Below are positions 1 to 8,454 of a stretch of 64,000 nucleotides of DNA, piece by piece. The DNA lies in contig SVFK01000009.1 in NCBI GenBank assembly GCA_015056915.1, forward strand, positions 48,932 to 112,931. Direction: 5' to 3'. The translations under genes were made by a program, and so were the position numbers. Source of the DNA: Lachnospiraceae bacterium (lineage in GTDB: Bacteria; Bacillota; Clostridia; Lachnospirales; Lachnospiraceae). Under the pieces are notes generated by a model. It had not been told where the DNA came from and searched no databases. It saw only the letters and a program-made list of their open reading frames with translations. Each line of letters begins with the position of its first letter. The first letter of the stretch is position 1.

Positions 1-1703
1 TTATGAAATCCATCTTTGGTGGATTTAACGAAGAGGAAATTGCTGCAATCAGAAGTGGGCATAAAGGCTGTTCCTTGTATGAGGCATTACAGCAGTGTCA
101 GGAGTCAGATGAACAGGTGCAAGGATTTCTTGACAGGATTAATACTTACCGTGACTATACCACTTATATGCCGATACGTGAGTTGTTGCAGAAGCTGGTG
201 GAGGATTGTGATTATTTGAATTATGTGACGGCACTTCCGGGAGGAAGCAAACGCCGTGCCAATGTGGAAATGCTCTTTACAAAGGCATCTGATTTTGAGA
301 AGACAAGCTATTTCGGACTGTTTCATTTTATTCGTTACATGGAGCAGTTGGAAAAGTATGATGTGGACTACGGAGAAGCGGACGTACTGGATGAGAATGC
401 AGATGTAGTGCGCATCATGAGTATTCACAAGAGCAAGGGACTGGAATTCCCCATTACCTTTGTGTCGGGACTTGCAAAGCGCTTTAACATGCAGGATGTC
501 AATCAGACCTTGATTGTGGACATGGATATGGGTGTGGCGTGTGATTATATTAATCCGGTGAAGCGCATCCGCAACAAGACTCTTCGCCGAGTGGTATTGT
601 CACGCAAAATGCGGGAGGATAATTTGTCCGAGGAATTGCGTGTATTGTATGTGGCATTGACTCGTGCCAAGGAAAAGCTGATTCTGACGGCCACCTTGGA
701 AAAGGCGTGTGAAAAATGGGAAATTGCGAAAGAAGGCACTCAGGAGAATTTGAGCTATCTGGACTTTGTTGAAGCAACCGGCTATCTGGATGTTCTTCTA
801 CCTATATTGCCTTACACACAAATAAAAGTGAGTGTGCAGGATATGGCAATGCTTTTGGGAGAGAATCTGAAGGAACAGATAGAACTGGGTGATAAGCGTA
901 ATAGCCTTGAACATGCAAAGGATTATGCGGATATGTCGCTGTTGCAGCAGCTGGAGGAGAGGTTTGCCTATGTGTATCCGCATGCAAGACTGCAAAAACT
1001 GTATACAAAGACCACGGTTTCCGAATTGAAAATTGCAGCGATGGCGCAGAAGGATGAGGCTGCCTTCCATGCCTTTGAGGAGAAGGAGGTTGTGCCCTAT
1101 ATTCCCACTTTCCGCAGGGAAAAGGAGGCTATCAGCGGTACTGTGCGAGGTAACGCTTTCCATCGGGTGATGGAGCTGCTTGATTTTGAAAGATTGTTGG
1201 GTACACAGTTTGCGGCAATACCGGTGGACTATCAGACGTATCGGAGTGGGTTGCAGGGACGGCTGTTGGAGCAGGAGCTTTCTGATTTCCTGCAGGAGGA
1301 GCAGAGTACCCTTCGCTTGACGGCGGAATATGCCGGGGCAGTGAAGCCTGCCAAAATACTGCATTTCCTGCAAAGTGAAGTGGCCTACCGCATGTGGAGA
1401 GCAGAGCGAAGAGGACAGCTGTACAGAGAACAACCCTTTGTATTGGGCATCAGTGCAGGCAGGCTGGGAGAGGATTTCCCGGAGGATGAAAAGGTATTGA
1501 TTCAGGGTATTATCGACGTGTTCTTTGTAGAGGACGGAGAAATCGTATTGCTGGATTATAAAACAGATGTGATAAACTCCATGCAGGACCTCAAGAATCG
1601 TTATGCAGTCCAGCTTGACTACTACGAAGAAGCCCTGCAGAAGCTTATGAAGCTTCCCGTGAAGGAGAAGCTGTTGTATTCCTTCTATTTGGAGGAATAT
1701 TAG
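1..1703 (+). CDS. addA: ATP-dependent helicase/nuclease AddA, C-terminal part (5' end outside window)
   Basis: This is the C-terminal ~566 residues of the AddA subunit of the AddAB recombination enzyme, which unwinds and resects double-strand breaks for RecA. The reading frame is open from the first base, so the N-terminal helicase half (Walker A side) lies outside the window. Visible motifs are the UvrD-type segment MSIHKSKGLEFP near residue 139, LYVALTRAKEKLILT near 217, and a C-terminal RecB-type nuclease with GxxxH (GNAFHRVME, near 382) and the catalytic LLDYKTD near residue 519. A full AddA is about 1,200 residues. It ends seven bases from the convergent thiT gene. AddB would be expected upstream. 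The partner gene cannot be seen. Confidence 0.93.
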   Translation, partial: MKSIFGGFNEEEIAAIRSGHKGCSLYEALQQCQESDEQVQGFLDRINTYRDYTTYMPIRELLQKLVEDCDYLNYVTALPGGSKRRANVEMLFTKASDFEKTSYFGLFHFIRYMEQLEKYDVDYGEADVLDENADVVRIMSIHKSKGLEFPITFVSGLAKRFNMQDVNQTLIVDMDMGVACDYINPVKRIRNKTLRRVVLSRKMREDNLSEELRVLYVALTRAKEKLILTATLEKACEKWEIAKEGTQENLSYLDFVEATGYLDVLLPILPYTQIKVSVQDMAMLLGENLKEQIELGDKRNSLEHAKDYADMSLLQQLEERFAYVYPHARLQKLYTKTTVSELKIAAMAQKDEAAFHAFEEKEVVPYIPTFRREKEAISGTVRGNAFHRVMELLDFERLLGTQFAAIPVDYQTYRSGLQGRLLEQELSDFLQEEQSTLRLTAEYAGAVKPAKILHFLQSEVAYRMWRAERRGQLYREQPFVLGISAGRLGEDFPEDEKVLIQGIIDVFFVEDGEIVLLDYKTDVINSMQDLKNRYAVQLDYYEEALQKLMKLPVKEKLLYSFYLEEY

Positions 1704-1710
1704 GGATGCA

Positions 1711-2373
1711 TTACAAGGTCATTTGCTTGACCTTGGCAAAAGCGCCCCTGATTGCCGGAATTGCCAACAATATAAGAGTGATGGCAGCCTCTGCAAATAT
1801 GTAGATACCGTTGTAAATCAGCGAATAAGTAATGGGATTCCAGCCCTCCCAGGCATAGGAGCCGAAGAATATCCAACCGGAGATTACGGCGAAGACATAA
1901 CGTCCCAGAATACCGGCAACATAACCCTTAAGCAGTCCGTGCTTGGCATTGGCAAACAATCCGGACAGACCCAGTGCGCCAAATGCCAGCAAGTAATCTA
2001 CTACCAGCTGCATGGGATAAAGCACATAAGGGTCGATTAGCAGCTGAAGAACACCGTAGGCTACACCGGTCAGTAAGCCGGCACCTAAACCGAACCAATA
2101 GCCCGGCAGACAGATAATCAGCATGGATAGCAGGGTAATGGAGCCACCCCAGGGGAAGTCATACAGCTTGATATTGGAGAGTATGGTACCCAGCGCGATA
2201 GACATAGCGCAGAATACAAGCTGCTTTACGGACAGCTTCCTGCTGTGTTTTTTGACAAAAACCATGGCAAGAGCCAGAAGAGCGGCAATAATGATTACAA
2301 GCATCACATTGCCGAGAAGGGTGGGGACATAAGTGGTTTCGCCCCAATCGTTGACAACTACATCATAAAACAT
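1711..2373 (-). CDS. thiT: Thiamine ECF transporter S component ThiT
   Basis: ThiT is the membrane substrate-binding (S) component that captures thiamine and works with the shared EcfA/A'/T energizing module. The protein has about six membrane segments and the family signature region around YVLYPMQLVVDYLLAFGALG. I place the start at 2373 because a strong AGGAGG lies 8 bases upstream; the reading frame stays open to 2439 but the extra codons fall inside the leader. A TPP riboswitch and a ribosome-binding-site hairpin precede it, which independently support thiamine as the substrate. It is monocistronic here and convergent with addA. No ECF ATPase gene is in the window, so the energizing module must be encoded elsewhere. 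Confidence 0.93.
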   Translation of the reverse strand: MFYDVVVNDWGETTYVPTLLGNVMLVIIIAALLALAMVFVKKHSRKLSVKQLVFCAMSIALGTILSNIKLYDFPWGGSITLLSMLIICLPGYWFGLGAGLLTGVAYGVLQLLIDPYVLYPMQLVVDYLLAFGALGLSGLFANAKHGLLKGYVAGILGRYVFAVISGWIFFGSYAWEGWNPITYSLIYNGIYIFAEAAITLILLAIPAIRGAFAKVKQMTL

Positions 2374-2381
2374 AAAAAAAT

Positions 2382-2404
2382 CCTCCTTCGTTTGCGCGAG
2401 GAGG
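2382..2404 (-). promoter_or_regulatory. Shine-Dalgarno sequestering hairpin of the thiT riboswitch
   Basis: On the thiT mRNA, CCUCCUCG is followed by a six-base loop and CGAAGGAGG. The GGAGG arm is the ribosome binding site of thiT, so pairing hides it completely (one bulged A). There is no U-tract after the hairpin. This fits an expression platform acting on translation initiation, with TPP binding favouring the closed form. The mechanism is inferred from the sequence layout. Confidence 0.75.
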
Positions 2405-2449
2405 GACAACATCGTATTCCTGCAATATAAAAATAGCAAGAAAATATTA

Positions 2450-2533
2450 GCTTCCTTACGCCGGTATTATCCGGTTCAAGTAGTGAGGGTTAGAAGCCGA
2501 AGCTTCAATCTCAGCGATGTGCTCCCCTAGCGG
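2450..2533 (-). promoter_or_regulatory. TPP riboswitch aptamer (thi-box)
   Basis: Read on the minus strand, the segment contains the conserved thi-box elements in order: GGGGAGC, CGCTGAGATTGAAG, a short variable stem, AACCCTCACTACTTGAACC, GGATAATACCGGCG and TAAGGAAGC. The CUGAGA and GGAUAAU-CCGGCG blocks form the pyrimidine- and pyrophosphate-sensing junctions of the known TPP aptamer. It lies between a strong promoter and thiT. Confidence 0.95.
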
Positions 2534-2552
2534 TTTATTTTATTCAAGATAC

Positions 2553-2581
2553 ACTATAGTGCTTTACCTTGATAATGTCAA
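2553..2581 (-). promoter_or_regulatory. Promoter of the thiT leader
   Basis: On the minus strand TTGACA (2581-2576), a 17-base spacer and TATAGT (2558-2553) form a near-consensus sigma-A promoter. Transcription would start about 15 bases upstream of the thi-box. Confidence 0.75.
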
Positions 2582-2611
2582 GTGGAAAATTAGTATAAAA
2601 GGATTTGTAGC

Positions 2612-5272
2612 ATGCAAAACAATAAATTGGTAATGGGCATCCTGGCACATGTGGATGCCGGTAAGACAACCCTTGCAGAAGGCTTATTATATACCTGTGG
2701 AAACATCCGCACCCTGGGTCGCGTAGACCATAAGGATGCTTTTTTGGATAATTTTGCGTTGGAGCGCGAAAGAGGGATTACCATATTTTCAAAGCAGGCA
2801 CAGCTTGTCTGGGAGGATACCTCCATTGCACTGTTGGATACACCGGGGCATGTGGATTTTAGTGCCGAAATGGAGCGTACTCTGCAGGTGCTTGACTATG
2901 CCATTCTTGTAATCAGTGGTGCAGACGGTATACAGGGACATGTGCATACTCTGTGGAGACTGTTGAAGCGGTATGAGATTCCGGTATTCCTGTTTATTAA
3001 CAAGATGGACCAGGAGGGAAATGACAAGGATAAATTATTGGAACAGCTGCAGGCGAGACTGGATGAGAGATGCGTGTGCTTCGGAGAAGAGAATGATGAA
3101 TTTTACGATAGTCTGGCCATGTGCAGCGAGACCCTTATGGAGGAATATTTGGAAAGCGGTGCGCTGTTGCCGGAAACTATTGCAGAGGCTATTGCCATGC
3201 GGCAGGTATTTCCCTGCTACTTTGGCTCAGCACTGAAGCTAATGGGTGTGGATACTCTGTTGCAGGGCATTCATCGCTATGCGCAGTATCCGGATTATCC
3301 CGGGGAATTTGGGGCAAGAGTGTTTAAAATTGCCAGAGATGCTTCCGGTAATCGCCTGACCTATCTTAAGGTGACCGGAGGAGAACTGCGGGTCAAAATG
3401 CCGGTGAGCAATGCCAATAGTGCCGAAGAGGCAGAAATTTGGCAGGAGAAAGCTGATCAGCTGCGTATTTATAGCGGCAATCAGTTTCAGGCGGCTGACA
3501 AGGTAGAAGCAGGGGGAATATGTGCAGTGTTAGGGCTGACGAAGACCTTTGCCGGTCAGGGTCTGGGCTATGAAGAGGAAAATGCGCTGCCGGTGTTGGA
3601 GCCTGTGCTTACCTATCAGCTGCTGTTGCCGGAGGGCAGTGATGCCATCAGGGTGTTGGGGCAGCTTCGTCAGCTGGAGGAAGAGGAGCCCCAGCTGCAT
3701 ATTGTCTGGATGGAGGAGTCCGGTGAAATCCATGTACAGGTTATGGGCGAGGTGCAGATTGAGATTCTGAAAAGTCTGATTGCAGAACGCTTCGGATTGG
3801 AGATTGGATTCGGAAGCGGCAGTATTGTCTATAAAGAGACCATAGCTGAGCCTGTGGAGGGAATCGGTCATTTTGAACCCTTGCGGCATTACGCGGAGGT
3901 GCATTTGTTGTTGGAGCCGGGAGAGAGAGGCAGCGGCATGCAATTCGGCAGTGTCTGCAGTGAGGATATATTAGAAAAAAACTGGCAACGTCTGGTGCTT
4001 ACCCACTTGGAAGAAAAAGCACATGTGGGAGTGTTGACAGGTTCTGAGATTACAGATATGCGTATTTTGCTGATTGCAGGCAGGGCACATTTAAAACATA
4101 CGGAAGGCGGAGATTTCAGACAGGCCACCTATAGAGCAGTGCGCCAGGGCCTTCGCAGAAGCCAAAGTATTCTATTAGAGCCGGTATTTGGCTTTACGCT
4201 GGAACTGCCCACAGAGAATCTGGGTCGGGCCATGTCCGATATTCAGAGAATGCATGGTAGCTTTGATACGCCGGTTACGGAAGGGGATACCAGTATTCTT
4301 ACCGGTAGTGCACCTGTGGCAACCATGCGGGACTATCAACGTGAAGTGAATGCCTATACCAGGGGGCATGGTCGCCTGTCTTGTGTATTGAAGGGGTATG
4401 AGCCCTGTCATAATGCCCGGGAGGTTATTGAGCAGTCACAATATGACCCTGAGGCTGATTTGGCTAATCCTACAGGCTCTGTATTCTGTGCGCACGGAGC
4501 AGGCTTTGTGGTGAATTGGGACGAGGTGCCGGATTACGCCCATGTGGAGAGCGGTTGGCGACCGGAGGGGGCTTTAGCAGAAGATGATTGGGCAACCGAT
4601 AGCAATGCCATCTCGGCAATACAGGTACATGGTGCCGGAAAGAATAGTGCTTCGAACAGTGAGAGAGGTTATATTACCACCGAAGAAATCGATGAAATCT
4701 TTCGACAGACCTACGGCAGACCACAGGAGGATACCAATCGTTATCGTCGCTACCACAGAGGCAGCAGGCGTGTGGAGAGTGGCGGCAAAAGTGCCGCATC
4801 GGATACCGTGTATACGCGTCCTGTCAGTCGTCAGGAAAAGAAGGAAGAATATCTGCTGGTGGATGGCTACAACATTATTTTTGCGTGGGAGGAGCTGCGG
4901 GAGCTGGCAAGGATTAACATCGACAGTGCCAGAGATAAGCTGATGGATATTCTCTGCAATTATCAGGGATATCTGGGAGCAACCCTGATACTGGTATTTG
5001 ATGCTTATAAGGTGCCGGGCAATCCCGGCTCGGTGCTTCGCTATCACAATATCCATGTGGTTTATACCAAGGAGGCGGAGACGGCTGATCAGTATATTGA
5101 AAAGACGGTTCATGAAATCGGGCGCAAGTATCATGTGACAGTGGCAACCTCCGATGCACTGGAGCAGATGATTATCTGGGGAAGCGGTGCCCTACGCCTG
5201 TCAGCCCAGGGTCTGAAGGATGCTGTCGAGGCTGCCGAGAAAGCGATTCGGGAGGAATATCTGGGGGAATAA
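2612..5272 (+). CDS. TetM/EF-G-like ribosomal GTPase fused to a YacP/Rae1-type NYN ribonuclease domain
   Basis: The first ~650 residues are a translational GTPase of the ribosomal-protection (TetM/TetO) branch of the EF-G family: G1 AHVDAGKTT (12-20), G2 RGIT, G3 DTPGH and G4 NKMD are intact, followed by EF-G-like domains II-V. After a low-complexity linker (~residues 650-740) comes a PIN/NYN domain from ~746 (LLVDGYNII, LVFDAYKV, ATSDALEQ) of the YacP/Rae1 family, an RNase that in Bacillus cuts mRNA in the ribosomal A site. TetM proteins are ~640 residues, so the tail is a full extra domain. The fusion suggests a factor that enters the A site and brings a nuclease with it; that is inference. 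Automatic naming as a tetracycline-resistance gene would be unsafe. A typical AAAGGA site precedes the ATG. Confidence 0.85.
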   Translation: MQNNKLVMGILAHVDAGKTTLAEGLLYTCGNIRTLGRVDHKDAFLDNFALERERGITIFSKQAQLVWEDTSIALLDTPGHVDFSAEMERTLQVLDYAILVISGADGIQGHVHTLWRLLKRYEIPVFLFINKMDQEGNDKDKLLEQLQARLDERCVCFGEENDEFYDSLAMCSETLMEEYLESGALLPETIAEAIAMRQVFPCYFGSALKLMGVDTLLQGIHRYAQYPDYPGEFGARVFKIARDASGNRLTYLKVTGGELRVKMPVSNANSAEEAEIWQEKADQLRIYSGNQFQAADKVEAGGICAVLGLTKTFAGQGLGYEEENALPVLEPVLTYQLLLPEGSDAIRVLGQLRQLEEEEPQLHIVWMEESGEIHVQVMGEVQIEILKSLIAERFGLEIGFGSGSIVYKETIAEPVEGIGHFEPLRHYAEVHLLLEPGERGSGMQFGSVCSEDILEKNWQRLVLTHLEEKAHVGVLTGSEITDMRILLIAGRAHLKHTEGGDFRQATYRAVRQGLRRSQSILLEPVFGFTLELPTENLGRAMSDIQRMHGSFDTPVTEGDTSILTGSAPVATMRDYQREVNAYTRGHGRLSCVLKGYEPCHNAREVIEQSQYDPEADLANPTGSVFCAHGAGFVVNWDEVPDYAHVESGWRPEGALAEDDWATDSNAISAIQVHGAGKNSASNSERGYITTEEIDEIFRQTYGRPQEDTNRYRRYHRGSRRVESGGKSAASDTVYTRPVSRQEKKEEYLLVDGYNIIFAWEELRELARINIDSARDKLMDILCNYQGYLGATLILVFDAYKVPGNPGSVLRYHNIHVVYTKEAETADQYIEKTVHEIGRKYHVTVATSDALEQMIIWGSGALRLSAQGLKDAVEAAEKAIREEYLGE

Positions 5273-5401
5273 AAACGGAACGGATGGAAGGTTTGAAAAT
5301 GATACTCCCGATTGCGTAAATACTATTTCTGTGATAAAATCAAGGATATTTGAGGGGTTAAATATATGGACGAGCACTGAGTGTGCAGAATGGAGAGAAA
5401 T

Positions 5402-6367
5402 ATGTTACATTCACTGATGCCCCAGGGGCATGATTCCTTACTTGCTTTCGGAGGAATATTATTTGCATTTATAGCAACTGTGCTGGCAACTGCCAAGCTG
5501 AGCAGATATCTGCCCAAGGATGCGGGAAGAGAATTTGCCCATGACGGCAAGCTGTCTGCCGGAAAGCCCAGAGGTGCCGGGATTATTTTTGTGCTGGCAT
5601 TTGTGGTTGCGGCGCTTTTATTTGTGCCCTTGAATGCAGAGATAGTGATTTACCTGATATTGATTGTAATATCTATGATGACAGGTTTTCTGGATGATGC
5701 CTCCAAGAATCCTTGGGGAGAATACAAGAAGGGCTTCTTGGATTTGTGTGTTGCGGCACTGGTGGCATTGAATTTTCTGAAATACAATTCCAATGTGGTG
5801 GAGCTGGCGCTGTTTGATATCAAATTCACCCTTCACCCACTGCTTTTTGCATTGTGTATTATCGTGTTGGTGTGGGCATCGGTTAATGTGACCAACTGTG
5901 CCGACGGCGTGGATGGTCTGTCGGGCACCCTCACCATTATTACCATTATGACTATTTATATCATTGACAGAATCAAGGAAATGCCGGAGAGCTCTTCCTT
6001 TATGATTCTGTTGTTTGCAGTGTGCATATTGGGATATCTGTGGTATAATGCCACACCCAGCAAATTGATGATGGGCGATGCAGGCTCCAGAGCCATGGGA
6101 CTATTTATCAGTATTGCGATTCTGAAAACAGGCTGTCCCCTGCTGTATATTCCGGTAGCGATTGTGCTGATACTGGATGGTGGTTTGGGTCTTGTAAAGG
6201 TATTTTTACTGCGTTTCTGCAAGATTCATATTCTGAAAAATGTCCGTACCCCGCTTCATGACCATGTGCGCAAGGTGTGGGACTGGTCCAATACCCAGAC
6301 GGTATTCCGTTTTGCTATCATACAGATTATTGTTTCCATGGCGGTGATATACGGTATTCAGATATAA
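5402..6367 (+). CDS. mraY: MraY-family phospho-sugar polyprenyl-phosphate transferase
   Basis: This is a polytopic membrane enzyme of the MraY/WecA superfamily, which moves a phospho-sugar from a UDP-sugar to undecaprenyl phosphate. Catalytic and family motifs are visible: FLDDASKN, TNCADGVDGLSG, KLMMGDAGSRAMG, and late in the protein the MraY-type segment TPLHDHVRKVWDW. The last motif corresponds to the histidine-rich MraY loop, so a muramyl-pentapeptide transferase (lipid I synthesis) is the best call. It is not in a dcw cluster; the neighbours are a GTPase and greA. I start at 5402, after GGAGAG, and not at the earlier ATGs at 5381 and 5390. A wall-polymer initiating transferase is the alternative. 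Confidence 0.8.
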   Translation: MLHSLMPQGHDSLLAFGGILFAFIATVLATAKLSRYLPKDAGREFAHDGKLSAGKPRGAGIIFVLAFVVAALLFVPLNAEIVIYLILIVISMMTGFLDDASKNPWGEYKKGFLDLCVAALVALNFLKYNSNVVELALFDIKFTLHPLLFALCIIVLVWASVNVTNCADGVDGLSGTLTIITIMTIYIIDRIKEMPESSSFMILLFAVCILGYLWYNATPSKLMMGDAGSRAMGLFISIAILKTGCPLLYIPVAIVLILDGGLGLVKVFLLRFCKIHILKNVRTPLHDHVRKVWDWSNTQTVFRFAIIQIIVSMAVIYGIQI

Positions 6368-6379
6368 GAGAGGTAGAGC

Positions 6380-6883
6380 ATGTACGATGAGTTAACCCCA
6401 AGTGATATTAAGAAGATGCAGGAAGAGATAGAGTATCGCAAGCTGGTGGTGCGGCCGAAGGCCTTGGAGGAGGTTAAGGAGACCAGAGCACATGGTGACT
6501 TAAGTGAAAATTTTGAATATCATGCTGCCAAGAAAGTGAAGAACCAGAATGAAAGCCGTATCCGTTATCTGGAGAGGATGATTAAAACGGCAAGGGTGAT
6601 TTCTGAGGAGTCTGCCGCAGATGAGGTGGGTATCAACAATACTGTAACGATACGGTTTGCAGATGACGGTACGGAGGAGACCTATAAAATCGTTACTACA
6701 GTAAGGGGTAATTCACTGGAGGGGCTGATAAGCAATGAGTCACCTCTCGGCAAGGCACTTCTGGGCAAAAAGGTGGGGGAGCTTGCTCATGTGCAGGTCA
6801 ATGAGAATGTGAGCTATGACGTGCAGGTTGTAAAACTGGAAAATACAGTAGATGACGGAAGCGACAGGCTGAGAAGCTTTTAG
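6380..6883 (+). CDS. greA: GreA-type transcription elongation factor
   Basis: The 167-residue protein has the GreA layout: an N-terminal antiparallel coiled coil with the acidic tip in HGDLSENFEYHAAK (residues ~38-51), which reaches into the RNA polymerase secondary channel to stimulate cleavage of backtracked RNA, and a C-terminal FKBP-like domain (SPLGKALLGKKVGE). The tip acidic residues are present. It follows the MraY-family gene by 12 bases and probably shares its transcript. The C-terminal tail is slightly longer than typical GreA (about 158 residues). It could be a second Gre paralogue. Confidence 0.9.
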   Translation: MYDELTPSDIKKMQEEIEYRKLVVRPKALEEVKETRAHGDLSENFEYHAAKKVKNQNESRIRYLERMIKTARVISEESAADEVGINNTVTIRFADDGTEETYKIVTTVRGNSLEGLISNESPLGKALLGKKVGELAHVQVNENVSYDVQVVKLENTVDDGSDRLRSF

Positions 6884-6905
6884 AGATAGAGGAGATTGGT
6901 ATTAC

Positions 6906-8417
6906 ATGAAAAAGTATTTGCTGTTTGATTTGGACGGAACCTTGACTGATCCCAAGTTGGGAATTACTACCTGTGTGCAATACGCACTGAAATCTTTTGG
7001 TATTGAAGAGCCTGACCTGGATAAGCTGGAGCCCTTTATCGGTCCGCCTTTAAAGGACAGCTTCATGAATTTTTATGATATGAGTGAGGAGCAGGCTGAA
7101 GAAGCAATTGCTAAGTACAGAGAACGTTTTCAGGATATCGGTCTTTTTGAAAATCAGATATATGAGGGTGTCCCTGAGATGCTGCGCACGCTGCAGTCTA
7201 AGGGCTTATTTCTGGCAGTGGCATCCAGTAAACCCACTGTGTTTGTGGAGCGGATATTGGAGCACTTTCAGATTAGGAAATATTTTAAGGTGGTAGTGGG
7301 CAGTGAGCTTGACGGTACCAGAGTAAATAAGGATGAAGTGGTGCAGGAGGCATTAAACCGCCTGTTTGGTGATGCTCCTATTGAAAAGAAGCAGGTGTAC
7401 ATGATAGGTGACCGCAAATTTGATGTTGAGGGAGCCAAGGCAATGGAGATAGAGAGTGTAGCTGTGACCTATGGTTATGGCAGCATGGAGGAATTGAAGG
7501 CTGCCAAAGCAGACTATATTGTGCGGAGTGTGGAAGAGTTGCAGAGCTTCCTGTTACGTGGCACGGAGGAAAAGGAGCAAAAGAAGGTAAGCGGTTTTCA
7601 GCGTATCTGGGTAATGCTGTATGCCTTTTTAATGTTTATCCTGGTACGCAGTCTGGTTGAATATTCCTTGAGTCTGCTTATGTTTTATCTTGCGGATCAT
7701 ATGCCGGGACTACTGCCGGAATTTTTATGCTTTAAGGATGCAACCGGCAAGATTACTTTGACGGGCAATGCGATGACTATCATGTCAGCCATAGGCTTTA
7801 TTGTGGGTACGATTCCCAACCTGTCCACGGCTAAGCTGTTGATTGCAAAGAGCGCCGAGGATATGAGGCTCAGCCACCTGAAAAAGGAACCGGCCAGGAA
7901 TTATCTGTTGTTAGGTATGGCCACTGTGGGAGCGGTTATAGGTCTGAATTTGCTGTTGGCATTAACCGGATTAACTAACGAGTCCACAGCGTATCAGAAT
8001 GTGGTGGCAGATCAGTATTCCGCACATTTCTTAGTAGGAATCATCTGTTTCGGATTGATAACACCCATCGCTGAAGAGATTTTGTTCCGCGGTATATTTT
8101 TTAATTATCTGAAGAGATTCACCAAATTGAAGGTGGCGGTAATTGTTTCTGCCTTTTTCTTTGGTGCTTATCATATGAATTCCGTACAGGGAATATATGC
8201 TCTCCTGATGGGATGCCTGATGGCATATGCTTATGAATATTTTGGAGATTTCAAGATACCTGTGCTCATTCATTGTATGAGTAATGTTTTGGCGTATTGC
8301 CTGTTCTATACAAGCATTTCCATGAGTGGCTTCCTAAGCTGGCCGGTATGTATTGTATTTCTGGTTATCGCAATCGTTGCTTTGCTCCTGCTCAGGAAAC
8401 AAAAGCGTGTTTTCTGA
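6906..8417 (+). CDS. HAD phosphatase fused to a CPBP intramembrane metalloprotease
   Basis: Residues 1-~220 form a HAD-family hydrolase of the phosphoglycolate phosphatase type: FDLDGTLTD (nucleophile Asp8, Asp10), VASSKPT and GDRKFDVEGA. Residues ~235-503 form a multi-pass CPBP (CAAX protease/Abi) domain with AEEILFRG near 388, FFGAYHMN near 417 and HCMSN near 458, the three zinc-binding/catalytic motifs of this glutamate-dependent protease family. Both halves look catalytically complete and the frame is unbroken. The combination is unusual; each half is normally a separate protein. It lies 22 bases after greA. The substrates of both halves are unknown. Confidence 0.85.
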   Translation: MKKYLLFDLDGTLTDPKLGITTCVQYALKSFGIEEPDLDKLEPFIGPPLKDSFMNFYDMSEEQAEEAIAKYRERFQDIGLFENQIYEGVPEMLRTLQSKGLFLAVASSKPTVFVERILEHFQIRKYFKVVVGSELDGTRVNKDEVVQEALNRLFGDAPIEKKQVYMIGDRKFDVEGAKAMEIESVAVTYGYGSMEELKAAKADYIVRSVEELQSFLLRGTEEKEQKKVSGFQRIWVMLYAFLMFILVRSLVEYSLSLLMFYLADHMPGLLPEFLCFKDATGKITLTGNAMTIMSAIGFIVGTIPNLSTAKLLIAKSAEDMRLSHLKKEPARNYLLLGMATVGAVIGLNLLLALTGLTNESTAYQNVVADQYSAHFLVGIICFGLITPIAEEILFRGIFFNYLKRFTKLKVAVIVSAFFFGAYHMNSVQGIYALLMGCLMAYAYEYFGDFKIPVLIHCMSNVLAYCLFYTSISMSGFLSWPVCIVFLVIAIVALLLLRKQKRVF

Positions 8418-8454
8418 CAGACGTGATAAAATGAGTGGAAGAAAGTGTTGTGCT

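Noticed and set aside
2612..4600. Tetracycline resistance gene tet(M)-like
   Set aside because: Only family-level similarity, with an extra RNase domain and housekeeping neighbours; no evidence for a resistance function.
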